Origin: Nannocystis punicea
GTDB lineage: Bacteria > Myxococcota_A > Polyangia > Nannocystales > Nannocystaceae
Assembly (NCBI RefSeq): GCF_026965555.1
Contig: NZ_CP114040.1
Location: forward strand, 7,848,001 to 7,912,000
Direction: 5' to 3'
Length of the DNA stretch: 64,000 bases
Positions within the stretch are counted from its first letter, which is position 1, and each line of letters opens with the position of its first letter. This document shows positions 46,049 through 55,156 of this stretch, one piece after another. Both the position numbers and the translations under genes were made by a program. Under the pieces are notes generated by a model, which was not told the origin of the DNA, did no database searches, and saw only the letters and a program-made list of their open reading frames with translations.

Positions 46049-46536
46049 CGGCGGCGATGTTACTACAAGAGGCCACTGTCGAGCTCGCCAGCAGACATTC
46101 GCCGACCGCGACATGTCCGTGGAATCACGCCTCGCACGAGCCCCGTCGACCTCGGCCTACATCGACCGCCGCTCGACGAACCCGAGTTCGGCGCGAAGTG
46201 GCCCCATTCCACGCCCGGCGGGGCGGCGGCCCCGCCGACCGGGCTCGATCCGGGGGCAACCGCCCACAATGTTTTCAGATGTCCCCAAGGACATATGACT
46301 TGCGTTCATCCGCACCGCTGCTCGCCGTGCAGCGCGCCGCGGGCGACGATCCGCGGATCGGCGAGGTCACAGACGCACCCGGCAGCGCGATCCGGGCGCC
46401 GCCCGGCACGCAGGTGAACACCGGCCTCGTCCCGACCTCCCGCAGCCACTCCGCGGGCCACGGCCTCGCGAAGTCGGCGCACCCCGCGATCGCTCCCCCC
46501 AAGAGCACGAAGCGCAGAGCGTCGCGCCCGTGCGGC
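46049..46536. other. Gap with two 14-base element pairs; possible small minus-strand reading frame
   Basis: Element pairs: CATG/CACG at 46112/46126 and GATG/CATA at 46278/46292, the latter including ATGTCC-CCAA-GGACAT. A minus-strand frame 46275-46682 ends with LRFVLLGGAIAGCADF and PWPAEWLREVGTRPVF, which looks a little protein-like but overlaps the DUF4240 gene and has no clear start. I do not call it a gene. Confidence 0.5.
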
Positions 46537-47001
46537 TCAGGCGGGTTTTCCGGCGCGCGCGTCGAGCACCCGCTCCAGCCCGTCGAAGTAATTCTCGTCT
46601 TCCGCGAATCGCCGCCTGTACGCTCCATACACGAGGCCGCGCAGATGCGGCGTGCGGCCGTCCCAGCGGGCGCTGCGGCCATCGGCGCGCTCGCGGTCGT
46701 ACTCGGGCACGAGGGCCATCAATTGCTCGTCGCTCGCCCCGACCGCCGCTCGCCAGAACGCCTCTCCCTGCGCCACCACCCAGCCGGTGAGATCCTCGGT
46801 GGAGTCCTCGGACCAGCAGAACCCGCCGCGCGGATCGAGCGGCCCCTCCCAGCTCACGCGCACGTCGGCGCTCGCGTCGACGACGTCGGCCGCGAGCTCG
46901 AGCAGCGCCTCGGCGTCCAGCTCGTTCAGCCGTCGCGCCAGCGCGGCGCCGTCGGGTCGGGTCTCCGCGAGCAAGGCGAACAGGCGGTAGCGCGACGCCA
47001 T
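46537..47001 (-). CDS. DUF4240 domain protein
   Basis: 154 residues from MASRYRLFALLAETRP. The DUF4240 pattern is clear: LRRLNELDAEALLEL-type helix, EDLTGWVVAQGEAFWRAAVG in the middle, then MALVPEYDRERADG near the C-terminus. These cytoplasmic proteins are of unknown function, sometimes near SMI1-type or toxin-immunity genes. The upstream in-frame extension is Arg/Gly-rich shadow sequence. Confidence 0.82.
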   Translation of the reverse strand: MASRYRLFALLAETRPDGAALARRLNELDAEALLELAADVVDASADVRVSWEGPLDPRGGFCWSEDSTEDLTGWVVAQGEAFWRAAVGASDEQLMALVPEYDRERADGRSARWDGRTPHLRGLVYGAYRRRFAEDENYFDGLERVLDARAGKPA

Positions 47002-47156
47002 CGCCCGGCACTCTAGCGCGGGAGCCTCACCTCGACCATCCCCGGCGCGCTCTCCCCCTCTCTTCCGCGCTTCGAGGCCGACCTCGTCCTGGCGCACCTC
47101 CCCGAATCACGCGAGCACGACGCTGCGCCGACGGCCCTTCGCTCGGCCTCACCGGC

Positions 47157-47750
47157 TCACGCGAGCTCGACGCAGAGCGCCCCGTCGCGGCGGATGTCCT
47201 CCACCGCCGCGAGCGCGTCCTCCTGGCCGAGCAGCCACGCCCGCGCCTCGGTCTCCGACAGCCGCAGCGACTGCCCGTCGCGTCGCACCACCAGCTGCCC
47301 GGCCCCGTCGCCGTCGACCAGCACCTCGACGACCACAGACGCGCCGATCTGCCCCGCCGAGGCGACGATCTGCAGCATCCGCTCGAACGCGTGCAGGAGC
47401 CGCTCGCGGCCCTCGATCTCGTAGCGCCCGCGGACCACGCGATCGTCCGGCTCGGCGTCGTCGACCACCTCCCACGTCGGCGGCGACGTCGACGGAGTCG
47501 TCACCGGCGCTCGCGCCCCCGCCCGCAGGCGATCGAGCCGCGCCGCGCAGGTCCCCGCCCGCTCCTCCGCGCGCGCGAGCTCGGCCTGCAGCTCGTACAC
47601 CCTCCGCAGCGCCTCGTCGCGGCTGCTCCGCAGCGCCGCCAGCTCGGCCTCGAGCTCGCGCGACCGACCTTGCACGACCGCGAGCTCGGCCCGGACCTCC
47701 CCCAGTTGACTCTGCAGCGCCGCGATTTCCTTGCCGCCGAACAGGGACAT
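47157..47750 (-). CDS. Coiled-coil cytoplasmic protein
   Basis: 197 residues. Residues 8-80 form a strong coiled coil (LQSQLGEVRAELAVVQGRSR, ELEAELAALRSSRDEALRRV). A Pro/Thr/Ser linker follows, then a small alpha/beta C-terminal domain (RLLHAFERMLQIVASAG, VVVEVLVDGDGAGQLVVRRDG). No known family recognised. It is divergent from the MerC-like/tyrosinase pair across a 682-base gap. Confidence 0.75.
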   Translation of the reverse strand: MSLFGGKEIAALQSQLGEVRAELAVVQGRSRELEAELAALRSSRDEALRRVYELQAELARAEERAGTCAARLDRLRAGARAPVTTPSTSPPTWEVVDDAEPDDRVVRGRYEIEGRERLLHAFERMLQIVASAGQIGASVVVEVLVDGDGAGQLVVRRDGQSLRLSETEARAWLLGQEDALAAVEDIRRDGALCVELA

Positions 47751-48432
47751 CGCCCGCGACAGTACCAGAGCCGCGCCGAGGAATCTCCCGCTCCGCCCAC
47801 GTCCTGTCCTGCGGACTGCGGCCCTGCCTGCTCCTCACCGTCGAGGCTCGTCCCGACTGATACGATTCGAGGCAGCGAACCCTCGCCACATCGCCTCGAT
47901 TCATGCTCCGGGGGACCGTCGATGACGGCGGTATCGAGGCCGAGCGCGTGACCGTTCGCCGCCGCGAGGTCGACGACGACCGAAGCGACCCCCCGGGATG
48001 GGCCTGCGCGCGCCGGCGCGCCCCCCGTGCCTTCGCGGGCCTCTGCATCCCCTCGCCCGGCCCACCTCGAGGTCGCGTGCGCGCTCTCGGCCGTCGTCTA
48101 CCCGGCGCAAGATCAGCGGCCGCGAATCGCATAACAGCGTAGAGCCGGGGCACGTCGAGCGAATGGGCCAATCAGCCATCCCGCGCCGAACATGAACTAC
48201 GGTCATTGCCCGTGACCCGCTCGAATCATAACACGGTTATCCGAGCGAAGCCCCGACGGATGTCACGAGGCGTCGCCACGAATGTCCCGTCATGCGGGCC
48301 GAAAGCGATGGACAGGCGGCGTCTCGCCGTGCGAGGATACCTCGTGATCGACGCGTCGGGTTCGCCGACGTTCGTGTCCTCCTTTCGGGAGGATGGAGTG
48401 CATCGGCGTAATGGAATGCATGGAGGCTGCTC
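47751..48432. other. Long divergent gap without a supported gene
   Basis: About 682 bases between the coiled-coil gene (minus) and the MerC-like gene (plus). One weak 14-base-family pair is near 47803 (CCTG, with the second half 13 bases on). The part close to 48200-48430 is less GC-rich (ATAACACGGTTAT near 48227) and may hold the promoter of the tyrosinase operon. All open frames here look like shadows. Confidence 0.45.
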
Positions 48433-48912
48433 GTGCAGGTGAACGATGATTCGGCCCGGCCTTGCAAGTGTCGAGCGACAGCCGCGCCTCGGGCCAATCC
48501 GGCCGACGTCGCGGTGGCGAGGGCGTCGCGGCCGCTGCTCACCGCGCTGCTGAGCGTCGTCCTCGCCTTCTTCCCCAAGTGCCCGATGTGTTGGGCCGCC
48601 TACATGAGCATGTTCGGCGGCGTCTGGCTGGCCCACACGCCGTATGTCGCGTGGCTGTACCCGCTGCTGCTCGGCCTCTTCGGCCTGAACCTGTTCATCT
48701 TGCTGAGGCGGGCCCCGCGGCGCGGCTACGGGCCCTTCTTCCTCGGCCTGACCGGCATCGCCGTCATTTTGGGCGCGCGGACCCTGCTCCCCGGCGATCG
48801 ATGGCTCCTCTTCCTCGGCATGACGCTCATGGTGGCGAGCTCCCTCGTCTACAGCTTCACCGCCGACCGCTCCCCCCTCTCACAGCTCACCGGAAAGGAA
48901 CAGACATCGTGA
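48433..48912 (+). CDS. MerC-like small membrane protein with a CPMCW motif
   Basis: 159 residues, GTG start. The N-terminal tail contains a Cys pair (PCKCRA). Four membrane segments follow, the first with FFPKCPMCWAAYMSMFG, a CxxC placed like that of MerC-type metal transporters. It overlaps the tyrosinase gene by 4 bases (GTGA). A copper-supply or metal-protection role for the downstream copper enzyme is an attractive inference but not shown. Confidence 0.7.
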   Translation: MQVNDDSARPCKCRATAAPRANPADVAVARASRPLLTALLSVVLAFFPKCPMCWAAYMSMFGGVWLAHTPYVAWLYPLLLGLFGLNLFILLRRAPRRGYGPFFLGLTGIAVILGARTLLPGDRWLLFLGMTLMVASSLVYSFTADRSPLSQLTGKEQTS

Positions 48913-50519
48913 CGACAAGCAGATCGTTGAGAGTTCGCAGGTCCATCCAGGAGATCCAGGACGAATACACGAAGGGCCGCAAGAAGCCCCTGGAGGACCT
49001 CATGCGCGCCTGGAAGGGCGTCAAGGAGCTGCCCCCGGAGGATCCGCGCTCGTTCTTCATGATCGGCGGCTTCCACGGCGAGCCCTTCCGCGGCGGCGGG
49101 TGGGGCAGCAACCTGTACTGGGGCGGCTACTGCAACCACGGCAACATCCTGTTCCCCACCTGGCACCGCGTATACCTGTTGAAGCTCGAGGAGGCGCTGC
49201 AGAGCATCAAGGGCTGCGAGGACGTCATGCTCCCCTACTGGGACGAGACCAGCGACGATTCCCTGAAGAGCGGGATCCCCTGGGCGCTGACGGTCGAGAC
49301 CTTCGAGCTCGACGGCGCGACCATCCCGAACCCCCTGCGCTCGTTCGTGTTCCCCAAGAACATCGTCGACCACATCAACGGCGACAACCCGAACTACACC
49401 AAGCTCAAGGGCTACGAGACGGTCCGGTACCCGCTCTCGGGCCTCGTGGGCACGCCGCAGGATCGAGACGCGACCGCGGCCCACAACGCCAAGTTCCCCG
49501 ACTACGAGGAGAACGTCCGGATCCTCGACGCCAACATCGTCAACTGGCTCACCTCCTACATCGTGGTGAACAACGAGAAGATCCCGACCAACGTGGCGCA
49601 GAAGTTCAAGGATTGCCTCGACGCGCCCAACTACACCGTCTTCTCCAACACGACCTCGGCGCAGCAGTGGAACGACGACCGCCTCGGCGACGGCTCACGG
49701 CCCGTCGTCGCCCTGGAGTCCCCCCACAACAGCGTCCACCTCGCGGTCGGCGGCTGCGACGTGCCGGGCTACGATCGGTCGCCGATCGACGGGGCCAACG
49801 GCGACATGGGCGAGAACGACACCGCCGGCCTCGACCCGATCTTCTTCTTCCACCATTGCAACGTCGATCGCGTGTTCTGGCTGTGGCAGAAGAAGCACGG
49901 CTTCACGGACAAGCTCGAGGTGATCGACGGCTACCCCGGCACGAACTCGGTCGACAGCCAGGGTCCCACGCCGGGGGTGGCCCCGAACGCGTGGCTCACT
50001 CTGGACTCGCCGCTCGCCCCGTTCAAGAAGCTCGAGAACGGCAAGGAGCGGGACTTCACCTCCCGCGATTGCATCAACATCGAACGGCAGCTCGGCATCA
50101 CGTACAGCCACGGCTCCCTGGAAGAAGACGCCAAGCGCCCGGGCCCGCTGACGGCGGCCCCGCAGAGCGCCAGAGCGCTCCACGTCACGGGCATCAACCG
50201 CGCGCGGATCCGCGGCTCGTTCCTGGTCTCGGCGTTCGCCGTCATCGACGGCAAGCTCGAGCACATGGGCACCGAAGCCGTGCTGAGCCGGTGGAGCGTG
50301 CAGGGCTGCGCCAATTGCCAGACGCACCTCGAGGTCAAGGCGTCCTTCGACCTCAAGGGGCTCCACGCAGACACGCAATTCGCGGTGGTGGTGCACGGCC
50401 GCGACGGCGTGCTCTTCAGCAACGCGCCGGTCGAGCTGCCTTCGTCCGCGAAGCTGCCGGAGAGCCTGGTCGCCCAACCGCCGGCGAACCTGATCAAGGC
50501 GAAGATCGAGGTGCGGTAG
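48909..50519 (+). CDS. Tyrosinase/polyphenol oxidase, type 3 copper enzyme
   Basis: 536 residues, GTG start overlapping the previous stop. The CuA ligands are His56 (GGFHGEPF), His77 (CNHGN) and His86 (PTWHRVYLLKLEEAL). CuB: His273 and His277 (ESPHNSVHLAVGG) and His315 (DPIFFFHHCNVDRVFWLW). A C-terminal beta-sandwich domain (about 390-536) follows, as in plant and some bacterial polyphenol oxidases, where it covers the active site before activation. It hydroxylates monophenols and oxidises catechols to quinones, giving melanin-type pigments. No signal peptide is visible. Confidence 0.93.
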   Translation: MTTSRSLRVRRSIQEIQDEYTKGRKKPLEDLMRAWKGVKELPPEDPRSFFMIGGFHGEPFRGGGWGSNLYWGGYCNHGNILFPTWHRVYLLKLEEALQSIKGCEDVMLPYWDETSDDSLKSGIPWALTVETFELDGATIPNPLRSFVFPKNIVDHINGDNPNYTKLKGYETVRYPLSGLVGTPQDRDATAAHNAKFPDYEENVRILDANIVNWLTSYIVVNNEKIPTNVAQKFKDCLDAPNYTVFSNTTSAQQWNDDRLGDGSRPVVALESPHNSVHLAVGGCDVPGYDRSPIDGANGDMGENDTAGLDPIFFFHHCNVDRVFWLWQKKHGFTDKLEVIDGYPGTNSVDSQGPTPGVAPNAWLTLDSPLAPFKKLENGKERDFTSRDCINIERQLGITYSHGSLEEDAKRPGPLTAAPQSARALHVTGINRARIRGSFLVSAFAVIDGKLEHMGTEAVLSRWSVQGCANCQTHLEVKASFDLKGLHADTQFAVVVHGRDGVLFSNAPVELPSSAKLPESLVAQPPANLIKAKIEVR

Positions 50520-50689
50520 CGCGGCGGAAAACGGACAGGTCCGGCGAACGAGGCTCCGGATTTGCGGGCGAGGACGCCGCCCGGAGCCTCGCCCGCGAGC
50601 GACCTGATTCGCCCCCCCGGCGCGAGCGTCAGGCACTCGTTCCTGCGACCCGTCCTCCCGCAGGTTCTGTGCGATAACGGGAGGGCCGA

Positions 50690-51442
50690 ATGCAGCTACA
50701 CGAGCTAGAACCCGAGATGGAGGAGTTCCTCGCACGGCTCGTCCCGGGGCTCTCGCCTGCCTGGAGCGGGGTGACGGCGGACGAGGTCGCACAGGTCGAG
50801 GATCTCGCAGGTCGCCCGCTCCCTCGCTTTTATCGCTGGTTCCTCCGACGCCTCGGACGTGACATGGGGCCGCTGCGCTACCGCAGCCTTGATTTTTCCC
50901 CGGCTCAGATCGTGGCGGCGTACTCCGAGGGCCTCGTGGAACGCGGGCGCCGCTACCTGCTGATCGGCCGCGACCTCGGCCCCGCGACGCCGAGCCACGC
51001 GTTCTACGACCTCGACCAGCCGGTGCGCGACGATGCGATGGTGGTGTCGGGAGAGGCGCTCGACGACGAGCTGGAGCCGAGCTTCGAGACGTTTCGCGAG
51101 ATGCTAGCGTGGGGGGCGCTGCTCACCCATGGGATCCAGCGGCATCCGCAGCGCTGTGTCGGAGTCCTGAAGGATCGCGACGGAGATGTCCGCGCGCGCC
51201 TCGATCCCGTGCTGCACAGCCTCGGCTTCGCCTGTCCGATCGCTGCCGGGCGCTGGTGCGGCGTGTATCGTGGGCCGCACGCCGACATGATCAGCAAGGT
51301 CTCACCGGCGGTCGAACCGAGGCTTCACGTGTTCCGGATCGGCGCCACCGACTCGACGACGATTCGCAGGATTCTCGGCGAGATCGTGAGTGAGACCTCG
51401 CTCGAGCTGAAGATCGACGGCTGGCAGCCGGAGCTCGCGTGA
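50690..51442 (+). CDS. SMI1/KNR4 family protein
   Basis: 250 residues. N-terminal SMI1/KNR4 fold: the core ...VTADEVAQVEDLAGRPLPRFYRWFLRRLG is the typical 'E...E..LG..LP..Y..FL...G' signature. The following segment (YRSLDFSPAQIVAAY, YLLIGRDLGPATPSHAFYDLD) completes it. Such proteins are often immunity proteins or adaptors. The next minus-strand gene, tail-to-tail 18 bases away, carries the same type of domain. Confidence 0.85.
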   Translation: MQLHELEPEMEEFLARLVPGLSPAWSGVTADEVAQVEDLAGRPLPRFYRWFLRRLGRDMGPLRYRSLDFSPAQIVAAYSEGLVERGRRYLLIGRDLGPATPSHAFYDLDQPVRDDAMVVSGEALDDELEPSFETFREMLAWGALLTHGIQRHPQRCVGVLKDRDGDVRARLDPVLHSLGFACPIAAGRWCGVYRGPHADMISKVSPAVEPRLHVFRIGATDSTTIRRILGEIVSETSLELKIDGWQPELA

Positions 51443-51460
51443 GCGCCCTAGGCGCAATCG

Positions 51461-52951
51461 TCAGCGGCCCGCGAGGCCGCCGAGGAAGGCCGCGACCTCC
51501 TTGCGGCGACGCGAGCGCGCGTGGGCGGCGGCGTCCTTGCCTTTCTCGTCGACGGCGTCGACCTTGGCGCCGGCCTCCAGGAGCCGCTTCACCAGCGTCA
51601 TGCTGCCGAACTGCGCGGCCTTCATCAGCGGCGTCTCGCCGTACCAGGGGACATTGGGGTCCGCGCCGGCGCGGAGCAGGCTCTCCAGCATCGACAGGTA
51701 GTCGGCCTCGGGAGCATGGTCCGAGAAGGTCGCGCCGTTGAGCATGTCCGCGATGATGCTCTCGGGAGCGCCGTACTTCTCGACCAGCGGGATGGCGCCG
51801 CGCTCCAGCAGGAGCGCGACGCTGCCGGCCGCGGCGGCGCTGATCGCATAGCCGAGGATGCGGCCGCCGGGGCCGCAGGTGTTGGCGTCGACGCCGGCGT
51901 CCAGATAAGCCCGCACGACGTCCGTGTGCTTCTTCTGCATCGCCGGGATGATGAGCGGCTCATCGTACTGGTTGCGGACGTCGAGGAGCTTCTTGTCGGC
52001 CGCGAGCAGGCGGGAGACAGTCGCCGCGTCGCCGGCCTCGACGGCGGCGAACAGCGCCTCCTCCGTCGTCGTGCCCTTGGCGCGTTGCTTGCGACGCTCG
52101 AGGAAGCCCGACTCGTCGAACGCGAGCGTGCCGTCCTCGAGATCGTTGCGGTAGTCGACGAGGTATTCGCCCAGGTCCGCGGAGAGGGGGCCGAGGGGGC
52201 CCTCGGTCTTCTCCCACTTGATGATCTGGCCCAGGGTCCCGCCCGGGCCCGGATCCATGTCGGCGCAGATCAGGTTGCCGCCGCCGTCTTCCGCGACGGG
52301 GATGAAGCCGCGGCTCCACCACACGAAGCGGATCTGGTCGTCCTTCTTGTCGAGCGCGCGCGGCTTCGCCTTCTTGAACGCGCCCTCCTCGACGAGCTCG
52401 TTGAGGCCGCGCCACCGGTCGCGGGCAAGCGGGAGCTCGAGCAGCGTGTACTCCATGAAGCTCCGGCTCGGATGGGCGAAGCCGCCGCCGAAGTGCGCAC
52501 GCAAGGAGTCCTCGAACGCCTCGCCGTACTCCCGCTCCCAGTCGGCGAGGGCCGCGCTCGTGTCCTCGCGCTTCTCCGGCAGCTCGGGGCGGTAGTTCTC
52601 CGAGTCGTTCTCGGCGAACCAGGCGTCCACGAACTTCCAGTGGTCGGCCATGATCTCCACCAGCGACGTGGGGAAGCTGCCGCCCGCCGACGCGTTCGTC
52701 GCGATCTTCTTTGCGGGCGCCTTGCTCGCCTTCTTCGCGGCCGTCTTCTTCACGGCAGTCTTCTTCGCCGCCGTCTTCTTCGCGGCCGTCTTCTTCACGG
52801 CAGTCTTCTTCACGGCAGTCTTCTTCACGGCAGTCTTCTTCGCGGCCGTCTTCTTCGCCGCCGTCTTCTTCGCAGCCGTCTTCTTCGCCGCCGCCTTCTT
52901 GACCGACGTGGCCTTCGATGCGGATGGTTTCGACTTCGCCGTCTTCTTCAT
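51461..52951 (-). CDS. Fusion of Lys/Ala-rich histone-H1-like tail, SMI1-like domain and ankyrin repeats
   Basis: 496 residues. Residues 16-80 are a near-perfect repeat of a five-residue unit (AAKKT with Val variants), as in histone H1 tails and bacterial H1-like proteins that bind DNA. Residues about 95-285 resemble an SMI1/KNR4-like domain (FENDSENYRPELPEKRED region, LPLARDRWRGLNELVEEG, RFVWWSRGFIPVAEDGGG NLICADMDPGPGG). Residues about 295-496 are ankyrin repeats (ETPLMKAAQFGSMTLVKRLL, EAGAKVDAVDEKGK). The combination suggests a DNA-binding or chromatin-associated adaptor. Confidence 0.85.
   Translation of the reverse strand: MKKTAKSKPSASKATSVKKAAAKKTAAKKTAAKKTAAKKTAVKKTAVKKTAVKKTAAKKTAAKKTAVKKTAAKKASKAPAKKIATNASAGGSFPTSLVEIMADHWKFVDAWFAENDSENYRPELPEKREDTSAALADWEREYGEAFEDSLRAHFGGGFAHPSRSFMEYTLLELPLARDRWRGLNELVEEGAFKKAKPRALDKKDDQIRFVWWSRGFIPVAEDGGGNLICADMDPGPGGTLGQIIKWEKTEGPLGPLSADLGEYLVDYRNDLEDGTLAFDESGFLERRKQRAKGTTTEEALFAAVEAGDAATVSRLLAADKKLLDVRNQYDEPLIIPAMQKKHTDVVRAYLDAGVDANTCGPGGRILGYAISAAAAGSVALLLERGAIPLVEKYGAPESIIADMLNGATFSDHAPEADYLSMLESLLRAGADPNVPWYGETPLMKAAQFGSMTLVKRLLEAGAKVDAVDEKGKDAAAHARSRRRKEVAAFLGGLAGR
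52722..52900. repeat. 15-base tandem repeats coding AAKKT units
   Basis: About twelve 15-base units inside the fusion gene encode AAKKT or AVKKT. The alternation of AAKKT and AVKKT blocks suggests growth by duplication of multi-unit segments. Confidence 0.85.
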
Positions 52952-53555
52952 CGAATCTCCCGGAGCTCGGCAGAGGGGGGTTAGGCGCCGAGGATGAATC
53001 CCAGTGATGATGCAGCGCAGCGTGTTCTACGAGATGAGCAGTGGGGATGGCAAGCGCTCCTGCGTCCCCTTCACAATCCCGCCTGCGCCATGCCGGGCCG
53101 CTTCCCTGGGTCCCCGTCCAGGCGCTTCCCGATGGCGACGAGGCCGTCGTCACCAACGCATGCGGGGCGCGAGCTCTGGCTGGACAGCAGTGAACGCATC
53201 GCCCACCTCCCAAGTCGGTCGAGGCCGCCGGAGCTCGTCCATCGGCTCGCGCACATCCCGCGGCGGTCGGCTCACTACCAGCATCGCGTCACGACGATCG
53301 GCTCGTGCATCGTGAAGTCGAACGATTCGTCCCGCCACACGAGATTCCGGTCGCACGGCGCGAAGGAATGCGAATCCTCGTGGCAGATCGAGCCGCGCAT
53401 TGATGGCACCGACGCGAATGTCGAGCCTGCCAATCTCTCGCTCGCCCGGGGACGAGCAGTGCGGCGGCGGAAGGGGGCGGAAGTCCGCGCGCCATCGCGT
53501 CGCAACAGAAGACACGACCGAGACCCGCCAGGTCGAACCGGGCATACTCCTGCGC
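52952..53555. other. Divergent gap without a supported gene
   Basis: About 604 bases between the fusion gene (minus) and the following plus-strand gene. The open frames here are Arg/Pro/Ser-rich shadows. I see no repeat of the 14-base family and no RNA gene. Confidence 0.4.
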
Positions 53556-53990
53556 GTGCACGAGCTCCTCGACGCCCTCGCCACCCCGCTGCGCGCCCTC
53601 GCCTGCGCCGCGGCCGACGCCCACGTCTCGGCGCACCCGCGTGGGTTCGAGCTCTACGCAGTGCCGCTGCCCGAGGCCGAGCTGCGCGCGGTCGTCCGCG
53701 ACTGGGAGGTCGACGACTGGGACTGGCTCTGCGGTGAAGTCCGCGGCCTGGCAGTGGCACACCTCCGCACCCTGCAGAGCGCAGGGACGATCGACGCAGT
53801 GACCGTGGGCGCGACCACCCCGGCGTGGCGAGCGGCCGCCCGCGGCGCTGCGCATCCCCTCGTGCGCCTGCTGGCCGACGCCGAGTTCGGCGGCGCGCGG
53901 ACGGACGAGGTGACGGCCGCCCTGGCCGCGGCCGCCGCGCTGCCAGGGGCCGACCCCGAACGCCCGATCCTGGTGCGCACGGCGGTGTGA
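53556..53990 (+). CDS. Small hypothetical protein
   Basis: 144 residues from a GTG start (V HELLDALATPLRALAC). Acidic, helix-rich, with DWEVDDWDWLCGEVRGLAVAH in the middle. No signal peptide or membrane segment. The family is not recognised. A two-unit 14-base element begins 6 bases after its stop codon. Confidence 0.6.
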   Translation: MHELLDALATPLRALACAAADAHVSAHPRGFELYAVPLPEAELRAVVRDWEVDDWDWLCGEVRGLAVAHLRTLQSAGTIDAVTVGATTPAWRAAARGAAHPLVRLLADAEFGGARTDEVTAALAAAAALPGADPERPILVRTAV

Positions 53991-53996
53991 TCTCGG

Positions 53997-54024
53997 CCTG
54001 ACCTTTCAGACAGGTGTCGCGCGC
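53997..54024. repeat. 14-base element, 2 units
   Basis: CCTG at 53997 and CAGG at 54011, with ACCTTTCAGA between, just after the small hypothetical gene. Confidence 0.55.
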
Positions 54025-54175
54025 GACCGCGACCCCCGCGCTCGCCGAGCGCAGGAACGGTCAAACGTCGCGGCGCCCGCGAAATTACAGTCCGCGAGCC
54101 GGCCGGGCGGCGACCGCCCGCGACCGGACGAACCGCGAGACCGCGGGCGAACGCCCGCAGCGAAAGGAGACCTGC

Positions 54176-55111
54176 ATGAGACCCGTCGATCGAAACGACG
54201 TCGGCCCCCCCGAGGAGCGGGCGACGGGCGTCGGCCCCCACTGCATCGACGTCGCCTACCAGCGCTTCGGCGACCCGGCCGCGCCGCCCGTCCTGATGAT
54301 CATGGGACTCGCCGCACAAATGGTGAACTGGCCCGATTCACTCTGCCACGAGCTCGCCGGCCGCGGCCTGCACGTCATCCGCTTCGACAACCGCGATTCG
54401 GGGCGCTCCACTCACCTCACCGGCGCGCCCCCGGCGAATCTGCCGGCGGCGCTGGCGGGCGACCTCTCCTCCGCCAGCTACACCCTCAGCGACATGGCCG
54501 CGGACGCGATCGGCCTGCTGGACGCGCTCGGCATCGCCAGCGCGCACCTCGTCGGCGCGTCGATGGGCGGCGAGATCGCCCAGACCGTCGCCATCGAACA
54601 CCCCGGACGGGTCCGCTCGCTGACATCGATCATGGCGACGACCGGCCAGGCGGGCGTCGGCCAGCCCGATCCCGCGGTCCTGCCCGTCCTGTTCGGCGGA
54701 CCCCCCGCGACGACCCGCGACGAAGTGATCGCGCAGGCGCTCCGGGCCGCCCGCGTCGTGGGCTCGACCGGCTTCGCCATCGACGAGGCCGAGCTCGCCG
54801 CGCGCGCGGGCCGAGCTTTCGACCGCGGCTACGACCTGCATGGCATCACTCGCCAGGCGGTCGCCCAGGTCGCCTCCGGCGATCGCACCGCCCGCCTCCG
54901 CGCCCTCGACCTGCCGACTCTCGTCATTCACGGCCTCGCCGATCGCATGCGCGATCCGAGCGGCGGCCGGGCGACCGCGGCGGCCATCGCCGGGGCCGAG
55001 CTGTGGCTCGTCGACGGCCTCGGTCACGACCTGCCGCCCGGGCTGCGGCCGGAGCTGGCGCGCCGGATCGCCGCCCACGTCGAGCGCGCCGAGGCTCGCC
55101 GCGTCCAGTAG
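54176..55111 (+). CDS. Alpha/beta-hydrolase
   Basis: 311 residues from an ATG preceded at the right distance by AAAGGAGA (54163-54170), which decides the start. The fold opens VLMIMGLAAQMVNW (oxyanion region) and FDNRDSGRST; the nucleophile elbow is GASMGGE with the Ser. The Asp is expected after PTLVIHGLADRM, and the catalytic His is in VDGLGHDLP. This resembles non-heme haloperoxidase/esterase-type hydrolases. The substrate is unknown. The AraC-type regulator follows after 45 bases and may control it. Confidence 0.88.
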   Translation: MRPVDRNDVGPPEERATGVGPHCIDVAYQRFGDPAAPPVLMIMGLAAQMVNWPDSLCHELAGRGLHVIRFDNRDSGRSTHLTGAPPANLPAALAGDLSSASYTLSDMAADAIGLLDALGIASAHLVGASMGGEIAQTVAIEHPGRVRSLTSIMATTGQAGVGQPDPAVLPVLFGGPPATTRDEVIAQALRAARVVGSTGFAIDEAELAARAGRAFDRGYDLHGITRQAVAQVASGDRTARLRALDLPTLVIHGLADRMRDPSGGRATAAAIAGAELWLVDGLGHDLPPGLRPELARRIAAHVERAEARRVQ

Positions 55112-55156
55112 GCAGCGAGCCGGCCGGCGCCTATCCTTCGCGCGAGAGGAGCTGCG

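Noticed and set aside
46112..46126. Promoter of the FIST gene at the 14-base pair
   Set aside because: Only two units, about 65 bases from the start, and the same element is found after stop codons and inside genes, so position gives no support for promoter function here.
46275..46682. Possible small minus-strand gene
   Set aside because: It has a short protein-like stretch, but no proper start, it overlaps the DUF4240 gene in another frame, and it contains a 14-base element pair.
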